Source: Campylobacter sp.
GTDB taxonomy: Bacteria > Campylobacterota > Campylobacteria > Campylobacterales > Campylobacteraceae
DNA length: 5,398 nt
Assembly (NCBI GenBank): GCA_017506845.1
Contig: JAFVMP010000144.1
Span: 1 to 5,398, forward strand
Direction: 5' to 3'
The position numbers were made by a program, and so were the translations under genes. A model generated the notes under the pieces. It worked only from the letters and a program-made list of their open reading frames with translations, was not told where the DNA came from and did not search any database. Positions within the stretch are counted from its first letter, which is position 1. Each line of letters opens with the position of its first letter. This document shows positions 1 to 5,398 of this stretch, piece by piece.

Positions 1-4
1 AGGA
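1..4 (+). promoter_or_regulatory. Ribosome-binding site for the mtaB TTG start
   Basis: AGGA lies 9 bases before the TTG at 14. It supports this non-ATG start, since no ATG is available near the family-typical N-terminus. Any further SD bases upstream are outside the window. Confidence 0.55.
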
Positions 5-13
5 AAATTTAGA

Positions 14-1258
14 TTGAAAGTATATTTTAAAACATTTGGATGTCGAACAAATATCTATGATACTGAGCTTTTAAAAAGTTATGTAAAAAATTATGAAATA
101 GTTAATGATGATAATATCGCTGATATTATAGTAGTAAATTCATGTACAGTAACAAATGGCGCAGATAGCGGAGTAAGAAACTATATAAATAGTATGCGTA
201 ATAGCGGCAAAAAAGTAATCTTAACTGGTTGTGGGGCAGTTAGTAAAGGTGATGAATTATTTAAAAGTTCAGCTATTTTTGGAGTTCTTGGTGCTAGTAA
301 TAAAAGCAAAATTGATGAAATGCTAGGTAAGAGTGAGCCGTTTTATGAGCTAGGAGATCTAAATTTTATCGATAAAAATATAGTAAGTAACTATGAAAAT
401 CATACTAAAGCATTTATCAAGATTCAAGAAGGTTGTGATTTTGCTTGTAGTTACTGTATTATTCCAAGTGTTAGGGGATTTAGTAGAAGTATAGATGAGG
501 ATATAATATTAAAAGAGGCTAAAATTTTAGCAAGTAATGGCTATAGCGAGATAGTATTAACTGGTACAAATATCGGTAGCTACGGCAAAGGTGTTGGAAC
601 TAGTCTTGGCAGATTAGTAGCGCATTTGGGTAAAATTAATGGAATTAAGCGAATTCGTCTTGGAAGTATTGAACCAAGTCAGATTGATGAGAGTTTTAGG
701 GAAATTTTACATGAGCCATGGCTAGAAAGACACTTGCATATAGCACTTCAGCATACCAGTCAAGAAATGCTTACTATAATGAATAGAAGAAATAGAGCTT
801 TAAGGGATTTAGATCTATTTTGTGAGCTAAGCTCAATGGGATTTGCATTAGGGACTGATTTTATCGTAGGGCATCCAGGTGAAACGCCGCAAATATGGAA
901 TGAAGCTATAGAGAATTTTAATAAATTTCCATTAACGCATATTCATGCCTTTATCTTTAGCCCACGAAATGGTACCAAATCAGCCACAATGCCTATGGAT
1001 GTTGATTCTCAAATTGCTAAAGAGCGGCTAAAAACGCTTCAAAATATCGTAGCACAAAATAATCTAAAATTTAGACAAAACAATGCCGATAGACCGCTAG
1101 ATGTGTTAGTAGAGAAGCAATCAAATGGAGATATCTATGAGGGTTGGGATCAATATTATAATAAAATCAAAATTAAAAGTTCTAAAAATATAGCAAAAGA
1201 GTGGATACATATAACAGATTATGAAATTATGCAGGAATCTAATTATGCTCAAATTTAG
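14..1258 (+). CDS. mtaB: tRNA threonylcarbamoyladenosine (t6A37) methylthiotransferase MtaB
   Basis: Radical-SAM enzyme of the MiaB/RimO/MtaB family. By family knowledge it adds a methylthio group to t6A37, giving ms2t6A in tRNAs that read ANN codons, chiefly tRNA-Lys; it is cytosolic. The opening KVYFKTFGCRTN is typical of MtaB rather than MiaB or RimO. The N-terminal methylthiotransferase domain carries the three auxiliary-cluster cysteines C10, C44 (NSCTVTN) and C73 (TGCGA). The radical-SAM CxxxCxxC is C141, C145, C148 within EGCDFACSYC. Residues from about 360 (PLDVLVE, then YEGWDQYYNKIKI) resemble a short C-terminal TRAM domain. At 414 aa it is somewhat shorter than the roughly 450 aa of Bacillus MtaB. 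The start is TTG: AGGA at 1-4 sits 9 bases upstream and the family N-terminus begins here. The frame stays open to the window edge, so an upstream start cannot be fully excluded. Its 3' end overlaps the next gene. Confidence 0.93.
   Translation: MKVYFKTFGCRTNIYDTELLKSYVKNYEIVNDDNIADIIVVNSCTVTNGADSGVRNYINSMRNSGKKVILTGCGAVSKGDELFKSSAIFGVLGASNKSKIDEMLGKSEPFYELGDLNFIDKNIVSNYENHTKAFIKIQEGCDFACSYCIIPSVRGFSRSIDEDIILKEAKILASNGYSEIVLTGTNIGSYGKGVGTSLGRLVAHLGKINGIKRIRLGSIEPSQIDESFREILHEPWLERHLHIALQHTSQEMLTIMNRRNRALRDLDLFCELSSMGFALGTDFIVGHPGETPQIWNEAIENFNKFPLTHIHAFIFSPRNGTKSATMPMDVDSQIAKERLKTLQNIVAQNNLKFRQNNADRPLDVLVEKQSNGDIYEGWDQYYNKIKIKSSKNIAKEWIHITDYEIMQESNYAQI
1233..1236 (+). promoter_or_regulatory. 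Ribosome-binding site deciding the FtsH-like start at 1245
   Basis: AGGA inside the 3' end of mtaB, 8 bases before the ATG at 1245. The in-frame ATG at 1221 has only AT-rich sequence without a purine SD before it and would add the residues MKLCRNLI. The 1245 start gives a normal short basic N-tail followed by TM1. Confidence 0.65.
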
Positions 1259-2918
1259 CCAAATAAAGCTACCTAAATTTAATAAAAAATCAGCCATAAT
1301 CGCAGCTAGTATTGTTTTAGTATTGCTATTTGCAATTGCTATTTTTCGCTCGATGCCTAGTAAAATTACTCTATTAGAGTATGATAATTTTTTGCAAGCC
1401 GGAGCTATTCAAAATGCTATAATAGATGGCGATAGTGTGATAATTAAAGCATTAAATAGAAGTTATATAATTCCAAAAGAGATGATAAGTTTAAGCGAGT
1501 TAGGTCAAAGGGTCGCAGTAGAGAGTAGTGGTGATGGTGGCTTGATTTGGGTAGTTTTGATTTTAATGCTTTTAGCTGGAGTGGTATTTGTGGTTATTAA
1601 ATTTACACCACTTATTAAGGTGGCAAAGAAACCACAAGAAAAAAGTGAGTCAGCCAATCTACTTGAGGGTGTATCTAATCAGATAACTCCAGTAGTCTCA
1701 GATATCTCATTTAACGATGTTGCAGGGATTAAAGATGTAAAAAATGAGCTAATTGAGATAGTAGATTTTTTAAAAAATCCAACTAAATATTCAAATTTAG
1801 GCATTAAAATGCCAAAAGGCGTGCTAATGGTAGGCCCTCCAGGTGTTGGCAAAACACTAATAGCCAAAGCTGTAGCTGGAGAAGCTAATGTGCCATTTTT
1901 TTACCAAAGTGGAGCAAATTTTGTTCAAATTTATGCTGGTATGGGTGCAAAGCGTGTCAGAGAGCTTTTTAGTATGGCTAAAACATATGCACCAAGTATA
2001 ATCTTTATCGATGAGATTGATGCAGTAGGCAAAGCTCGTGGCGGCAATAGAAGCGATGAGAGAGAGGCTACACTAAATCAGCTCTTAACTGAAATGGATG
2101 GGTTTTTAAGCAGTAGCGGTGTAGTTGTAATAGCAGCAACTAATAAGATTGAGATGATGGATGAAGCTTTATTGCGTAGTGGAAGATTTGATAGGCGTAT
2201 ATTTGTAGGAATGCCTGATATTAGCGATAGAAATGATATACTTAGTATATATTTGCAAGGCAAAAGACACTCAGTAGATATTGGTTTTGTAGCTAGAAGT
2301 ACAACTGGATTTAGTGGAGCAGCACTTGCAACACTAGTAAATGAAGCAGCCATAAATGCATTAAGAAATGGCAGAGAGATTATAAATAATGATGATTTCA
2401 AGGCAGTGGAAAATAGGGTAATTGATGGCAAAAAACACCTTCATAGTCTAAGTCAAAACGAAAAGCAAATCCAAGCTATTTATCAATCAGCTAAGGCGCT
2501 AATGGCTGAGTTTTGCGGTATTAATTTTAATCAAATTTCACTTTTAAATGATAAATTTGGTGCTAGCGATACATTTTTAAGTTCAAAAAGTGATCTTTTA
2601 GGGCTTATTAAAGTTCATTTAGCTGGCATTTGTGCGATGAATTTAATCACTGGTGAACTATATACTAATTCCAAAAATGATATAAAAATAGCTAAAAATA
2701 TCGCTAGGGAACTAGTAATGGAGTATGGAATGGGGGATAGGATTATGCCTAGTGATGATGAGATTAGAGAGCTTTTAGAACGAATTCGCAGCGAAGTAAA
2801 TGAGCTAATAGATAAGATGAGATCTGAGATAGATGCCTTGGCTAAATTTTTACTAGAGAATGAATTAGCAAGTAGAGCTGATGTAATAATGATAATACAA
2901 AGGACAAATAATGGCTAA
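1245..2918 (+). CDS. FtsH-like membrane AAA+ ATPase with degenerate (probably inactive) M41 protease domain
   Basis: FtsH-family inner-membrane protein, 557 aa from this start. Domains in order: TM1 about 17-34, a short periplasmic segment 35-99, TM2 about 100-118, AAA+ module about 160-390, then a degenerate peptidase-like domain. The ATPase motifs are complete: Walker A GPPGVGKT 197-204, Walker B IIFIDEID 252-259 (D256, E257), and the second region of homology 297-318 with R314 and R317. The pore loop is IYAGMGA (229-235) where FtsH usually has MFVGVGA. The zinc motif HEAGH is replaced by QSAKA at 414-418, and no HExxH occurs anywhere in the protein. The Asp of the family's third zinc-ligand motif survives as D479 in SKNDIKIA. 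It therefore probably unfolds, remodels or scaffolds membrane proteins rather than cutting them (inference). From memory, H. pylori has a second ftsH-like gene (HP0286) beside a MiaB-like gene (HP0285), separate from its true ftsH. The ATG at 1245 is preferred over 1221 because AGGA at 1233-1236 lies 8 bases before it. It overlaps mtaB by 14 bases. Confidence 0.88.
   Translation: MLKFSQIKLPKFNKKSAIIAASIVLVLLFAIAIFRSMPSKITLLEYDNFLQAGAIQNAIIDGDSVIIKALNRSYIIPKEMISLSELGQRVAVESSGDGGLIWVVLILMLLAGVVFVVIKFTPLIKVAKKPQEKSESANLLEGVSNQITPVVSDISFNDVAGIKDVKNELIEIVDFLKNPTKYSNLGIKMPKGVLMVGPPGVGKTLIAKAVAGEANVPFFYQSGANFVQIYAGMGAKRVRELFSMAKTYAPSIIFIDEIDAVGKARGGNRSDEREATLNQLLTEMDGFLSSSGVVVIAATNKIEMMDEALLRSGRFDRRIFVGMPDISDRNDILSIYLQGKRHSVDIGFVARSTTGFSGAALATLVNEAAINALRNGREIINNDDFKAVENRVIDGKKHLHSLSQNEKQIQAIYQSAKALMAEFCGINFNQISLLNDKFGASDTFLSSKSDLLGLIKVHLAGICAMNLITGELYTNSKNDIKIAKNIARELVMEYGMGDRIMPSDDEIRELLERIRSEVNELIDKMRSEIDALAKFLLENELASRADVIMIIQRTNNG
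2900..2904 (+). promoter_or_regulatory. Ribosome-binding site of mogA inside the FtsH-like gene
   Basis: AAGGA 6 bases before the mogA ATG, within the final codons of the upstream gene. Its position together with the 8-base overlap suggests that the two genes share a transcript and may be translationally coupled. Confidence 0.6.
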
Positions 2919-3435
2919 AATAGGAGTATTAACACTAAGCGATAGAGCAAGTGCTGGAGTCTATGCAGATGAGAGTGGTGTGGCGATTCAAAATATACTA
3001 AAAGAGTGGGTAATAAGCGATTTAGAGTTTATTTATAGGGTTATACCTGATGATTATGAGTTAATAGTAAATAGTCTAGAACAAATGTGTGAGCAAGGTT
3101 GTGATATAGTATTTACTACTGGCGGGACAGGGCCAGCACCTAGAGATGTAACACCTGAAGCAACTGAAGCTGTATGTGAGAAAATGCTACCAGGATTTGG
3201 TGAATTGATGCGCTTAGTTAGCTTAAAATATGTACCTACTGCTATATTGTCACGACAAAGTGCTGGTATAAAAAATAAGACTTTAATAGTAAATTTACCC
3301 GGCCAACCAAAAGCGATAAAGGAGTGTTTAGAGCCTATTTTCCCAGCTATTCCATATTGTTTAGATCTAATTGGTGCAGCTTATATTGAGTGCGATGAGA
3401 ATATTATGAAAGTGTTTAGACCAAAGAAGAAGTAG
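2911..3435 (+). CDS. mogA: Molybdopterin adenylyltransferase MogA
   Basis: Catalyses Mg-ATP-dependent adenylylation of molybdopterin, giving the MPT-AMP used by MoeA for molybdate insertion (family knowledge); it is cytosolic. It aligns by eye along its whole length with E. coli MogA: LTLSDRASAGVY near the start, IPDD with D47 (E. coli D49), TTGGTGPAPRDVTPEAT at 69-85 with D79 (E. coli D82), PGFGELMR, PTAILSRQ, and LPGQPKAIKE before PYCLDLIGAAYIE and a basic FRPKKK end. It is 174 aa against 195 in E. coli. The difference lies mainly in a missing loop after the LPGQPK motif and a shorter tail. Alignment with MogA through the FRPK end argues against MoaB or the MogA-like domain of MoeA. The ATG overlaps the end of the FtsH-like gene by 8 bases. 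AAGGA at 2900-2904, 6 bases upstream, supports the start. It is the last gene of the + strand cluster. Confidence 0.95.
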   Translation: MAKIGVLTLSDRASAGVYADESGVAIQNILKEWVISDLEFIYRVIPDDYELIVNSLEQMCEQGCDIVFTTGGTGPAPRDVTPEATEAVCEKMLPGFGELMRLVSLKYVPTAILSRQSAGIKNKTLIVNLPGQPKAIKECLEPIFPAIPYCLDLIGAAYIECDENIMKVFRPKKK

Positions 3436-3594
3436 GTTGTAATATAGATTATCATTAGATTGATTAATGTTTAATGAATTAGAAAATTTAAACTCTAATA
3501 AAATTAATTATGTTAAATTTAATAGAAAAAAATTAAAAAAATGCATAAAAATTAAGTATTGCATATTAAAAGATAACTATAAACTATTTTATGC
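3436..3594. other. Very AT-rich convergent intergenic spacer
   Basis: This stretch separates the mogA stop from the hairpin beyond ribBA. By hand count about 23 of 159 bases are G or C, well below the flanking genes. It contains A-runs around 3525-3540 and several short, weak inverted repeats. I see no tRNA, no convincing promoter and no good terminator immediately after mogA. A possible 49-codon reading frame starts at 3467 and is listed separately. Confidence 0.7.
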
Positions 3595-3616
3595 CCATAG
3601 AGTTAAGAAAATTTAA
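3467..3616 (+). CDS. Doubtful 49-aa basic small ORF
   Basis: An ATG-started frame of 49 codons begins 31 bases after mogA and ends with TAA inside the 3' arm of the hairpin at 3595-3624. The predicted peptide is strongly basic (12 Lys and 2 Arg against 3 acidic residues) with two Cys (KCIKIKYC). I recognise no domain, signal peptide or membrane segment. No AGGA-like ribosome-binding site precedes the ATG. Its composition is what an AT-rich random frame would give, although so long a stretch without TAA is somewhat unexpected at this composition. It could be a small gene, a remnant of a lost gene, or chance. Chance is the most likely. Confidence 0.12.
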   Translation: MFNELENLNSNKINYVKFNRKKLKKCIKIKYCILKDNYKLFYAHRVKKI

Positions 3617-3624
3617 CTCTATGG
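3595..3624. terminator. Perfect 12-bp inverted repeat, probable terminator shared by mogA and ribBA
   Basis: CCATAGAGTTAA (3595-3606) is exactly complementary to TTAACTCTATGG (3613-3624) across a 6-base loop. It starts 9 bases beyond the ribBA stop codon on the - strand and lies about 160 bases past mogA on the + strand. Being symmetric and placed between convergent genes, it could act in both directions. Neither side has a clean run of T: the + side reads TTGCAATATTT and the - side GCATAAAATAG. The stem is also AT-rich, so its strength as an intrinsic terminator is uncertain. Confidence 0.6.
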
Positions 3625-3633
3625 TTGCAATAT

Positions 3634-4650
3634 TTAACCCTTTTGTCCTAAAATATTTAACCCAAATCCGCTAATAGCTACAAACTCTTTAAATTCGCTC
3701 GAACTTAAAATCTCAATATCGCTAGCACCGAAGTATTTTAAAATCTGCGCTCCTATGCCATAGTTTTTAATAAGTCCGCTATCATCTTCATTGCCAGCTA
3801 AAAATATCAGTATTCCACCTTCGTTCTCTAGCAGCTCTATATGAGATAAAAATTCATTAAATTTATATGAATTTAAAAGCTCTATATCATCTTTTATCTT
3901 ATGAAATTTTACATTTGTTTTGGTATTTATATTGCCAAAAGTAAAAGCAAAATGCGTATTACCCAAATGATCTGTTATGCTATATTTGTGTGCTTTTTTA
4001 CCAGCTATTTGCGACTCTCCTAGCTCATCAACACTAATTAATTTTTCATGATGGAGGCGATACTCTATAATCTCGGCTATACTTACCATATTTAGATTAA
4101 ATTTATCGCAGAATTTTTCTAAATCATCGCGTCTAGCCATCGTACCATCATCATTTACTATCTCACAGATTACAGATACTGGAGCAAGACCGGCTAATCT
4201 ACATAGATCTATGCTACCTTCAGTATGGCCTGTGCGCTCTAAAACTCCGCCACTTTTAGCAATTAGTGGAAATATATGGCCTGGGCGGACAAAATCATCA
4301 GCCTTTGTAGCACTATCTACTAACATTTTAATTGTCATATCTCTTTCATATGCGCTTACTCCAGTGGTCGCCTTTTTAGCATCAATGCTAATAGTAAATG
4401 CTGTCTCATGGCAACTAGTATTTGCTCCAACCATAGGATATAGATCAAATTTATCAGCTAGTTCTTTGCTAAGTGGAGTGCATAAAACACCTCTAGCGTG
4501 GGTGATCATAAAATTGACTTTTTGCACATCGCTAAAGGCTGCAGCAAATACTATATCACCTTCATTTTCTCTATCTTCATCATCTACCATAACTATCATT
4601 TTGCCATTTTTTATATCCTCTATAGCTTGCAAAACTCTCTTAAAAGCCAT
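3634..4650 (-). CDS. ribBA: 3,4-dihydroxy-2-butanone 4-phosphate synthase (RibBA type with degenerate GTP cyclohydrolase II domain)
   Basis: The N-terminal half (about 1-198) is a complete RibB domain. It makes 3,4-dihydroxy-2-butanone 4-phosphate from ribulose 5-phosphate for the lumazine step of riboflavin synthesis. Visible motifs are DDEDRENEGD (23-32; metal ligand E25), TTGVSAYERD (95-104), RPGHIFPL (122-129), RTGHTEGSIDL (139-149; H142) and E163. The C-terminal half (199-338) follows the GTP cyclohydrolase II fold only in fragments, notably EGGILIFL and NYGIGAQIL before a final GFGLNIL. The zinc cysteines (family motif SxRCDCG) are absent: there is no Cys after residue 181. The family RQEGRG stretch after the GGILIFL strand is replaced by AGNEDD. 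The protein is thus probably only a DHBP synthase, with GTP cyclohydrolase II supplied elsewhere in the genome. The same division is known, as I recall, for RibBA proteins of Helicobacter and Campylobacter. The ATG is one base after the era stop, and the AAGGA ahead of it supports this start. Confidence 0.93.
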   Translation of the reverse strand: MAFKRVLQAIEDIKNGKMIVMVDDEDRENEGDIVFAAAFSDVQKVNFMITHARGVLCTPLSKELADKFDLYPMVGANTSCHETAFTISIDAKKATTGVSAYERDMTIKMLVDSATKADDFVRPGHIFPLIAKSGGVLERTGHTEGSIDLCRLAGLAPVSVICEIVNDDGTMARRDDLEKFCDKFNLNMVSIAEIIEYRLHHEKLISVDELGESQIAGKKAHKYSITDHLGNTHFAFTFGNINTKTNVKFHKIKDDIELLNSYKFNEFLSHIELLENEGGILIFLAGNEDDSGLIKNYGIGAQILKYFGASDIEILSSSEFKEFVAISGFGLNILGQKG

Positions 4651-4651
4651 C

Positions 4652-5398
4652 TTAATTTCCTTTTAAATCTAAATATTTTTTAATGCTATTTTCATTAGTA
4701 TGCCAGTTTTTATCAACTTCTACATTTAATTTAATAAATACTTTTTGATTATTAAATTCACTTATAATTTTACGAGCTACAATCCCGATTCGCTTAATAG
4801 TAGCACCATTTTTGCCTATTAAAATTGCCTTATGGTGGGTATTATCTGTTATGATTTTAGCCTCGATTTCTAAGATATCGCTCTTTTGTTTTACCTTTGA
4901 TACAATCGCATCAGAACTATATGGCACCTCTTGACTCACGCACTCAAATATAGCCTCTAATATAAAATCTCTATAAATATCCTTTTCATTTGTTGTGGTG
5001 ATAAACTCAGGATCATAGTAATGAGGATGCTCTGGAAGTAATGGAGTAAGAGCATCTAAAAAAATCTTTCTATAGGCTTGTTTTTTTATGGTTATTGGGA
5101 CTATGGCTTGAAAATTATTTGAGTATTTTTGATACTCATTTAACTTTTGAAATAGCTTATCTTGGCTCGCTTCATCTATCTTTGTAAGTGAGATTATATG
5201 AGGCAATGCACTATTTAAGCTTAAGAACTTTTCGTAATTTTCTAAACTATCAAAAACACTAGCTACAAATACTACTGCATCTGCATCGCCTAAAGATTTA
5301 ATAGCGCTTTGAACCATTAGTTTATTTAGAGTTTTAGTGCTATCATGAAGTCCTGGCGTATCTATAAAGATTGATTGGTCTTGCCCGTTCATTACTAT
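4652..5398 (-). CDS. era: GTPase Era, partial (5' end beyond the window)
   Basis: Ribosome-assembly GTPase. By family knowledge it binds the 3' end of 16S rRNA through its KH domain and acts in 30S maturation in the cytosol or at the membrane. The window holds 248 residues plus stop; the frame is open to the right edge. About 45 N-terminal residues, including the G1 P-loop, should lie outside, judging from a family length near 290-300. The ATG at 5390-5392 is internal and not the start. Seen here: G3 as IDTPGLH (DTPG at 5351-5362) and G4 as LTKID (5174-5185), with Thr where Era usually has Asn. The G5 region reads PITIKK instead of the usual SAL-type motif. The C-terminal KH domain has QEVPYSSDAI, the GKNG loop at 4805-4816 followed by ATIKRIG, and the conserved tail KLNVEVDKNW. 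It lies directly upstream of ribBA and is probably cotranscribed with it. Confidence 0.93.
   Translation of the reverse strand: MVMNGQDQSIFIDTPGLHDSTKTLNKLMVQSAIKSLGDADAVVFVASVFDSLENYEKFLSLNSALPHIISLTKIDEASQDKLFQKLNEYQKYSNNFQAIVPITIKKQAYRKIFLDALTPLLPEHPHYYDPEFITTTNEKDIYRDFILEAIFECVSQEVPYSSDAIVSKVKQKSDILEIEAKIITDNTHHKAILIGKNGATIKRIGIVARKIISEFNNQKVFIKLNVEVDKNWHTNENSIKKYLDLKGN
4658..4662 (-). promoter_or_regulatory. Ribosome-binding site of ribBA inside the era 3' end
   Basis: On the - strand AAGGA lies 7 bases before the ribBA ATG. Its bases belong to the last Lys and Gly codons of era, so ribBA has no leader of its own between the genes. No FMN riboswitch can fit in this one-base gap. Confidence 0.65.

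Noticed and set aside
1221..1244. Upstream ATG at 1221 as the start of the FtsH-like gene
   Set aside because: No Shine-Dalgarno precedes it, whereas the ATG at 1245 has AGGA at the right distance.
1679..1867. 62-codon - strand frame opposite the Walker A region
   Set aside because: Short antisense shadow of the FtsH-like gene with no ribosome-binding site or domain of its own.
2078..2431. 117-codon - strand frame opposite the AAA+ region
   Set aside because: Antisense to the conserved second region of homology of the FtsH-like gene; the translation resembles no known family.
2436..2444. His-Leu-His (residues 398-400) of the FtsH-like protein as a substitute zinc site
   Set aside because: It lies about 14 residues ahead of the expected motif position and has no nearby catalytic Glu, so there is no basis for calling it a metal site.
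3484..3520. AAATTTAA...TTAAATTT inverted repeat as a terminator or operator
   Set aside because: All A/T pairing over a loop of about 21 bases in a very AT-rich spacer; not distinguishable from chance.
3541..3564. ATGCA...TGCAT inverted repeat after mogA as a terminator
   Set aside because: Only five paired bases across a long AT-rich loop with no T-run after it; such repeats are expected by chance here.
4211..4666. 151-codon + strand frame opposite ribBA
   Set aside because: Antisense shadow of the strongly supported ribBA coding sequence. It has no recognisable domain, and ribBA codon structure explains its openness.
4498..4683. 61-codon + strand frame across the era/ribBA junction
   Set aside because: Overlaps two real genes on the opposite strand, and its composition is that of antisense AT-rich sequence.
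5390..5392. ATG as the start codon of era
   Set aside because: It falls just before the G3 motif, and the frame continues upstream in an Era-like manner (IVMNGQDQS). Starting here would remove the P-loop.

Overview
The window looks like a chromosomal housekeeping segment of a Campylobacterota bacterium, most likely a Campylobacter species. The DNA is AT-rich, and the codons favour AGA, ATA, TTA and AAA/AAT. Genes are packed with overlaps or 1-base gaps. The protein set also fits: an MtaB next to a short FtsH-like protein, a RibBA with a decayed C-terminal half, and a single-domain MogA. The species cannot be fixed from sequence alone. No mobile element, phage gene, CRISPR array, rRNA or tRNA is visible.

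Layout. Positions 14-3435 on the + strand hold three overlapping genes: mtaB (tRNA ms2t6A37 methylthiotransferase, TTG start), an FtsH-like membrane AAA+ ATPase, and mogA (molybdopterin adenylyltransferase). The first pair overlaps by 14 bases if the better-supported ATG at 1245 is used for the FtsH-like gene. The second pair overlaps by 8 bases. Positions 3436-3633 are a very AT-rich convergent intergenic region. It ends in a perfect 12-bp hairpin just beyond the ribBA stop. On the - strand, era (missing its 5' end at the right window edge) runs into ribBA with one base between stop and start, and the ribBA ribosome-binding site lies inside the last codons of era.

The two transcription units converge. 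The + unit mixes unrelated functions: tRNA modification, a membrane ATPase and molybdenum cofactor synthesis. The - unit couples a ribosome-assembly GTPase with a riboflavin-pathway enzyme. The grouping looks like compact genome packing rather than one dedicated pathway.

The most notable content is two 'half-dead' multidomain proteins. The FtsH homologue keeps an apparently complete AAA+ ATPase but has QSAKA where the zinc-protease motif HEAGH should be. The RibBA keeps a complete DHBP synthase, but its GTP cyclohydrolase II half has no cysteine at all and so cannot carry the usual zinc site. I see no evidence of an undescribed multi-gene system in this window.
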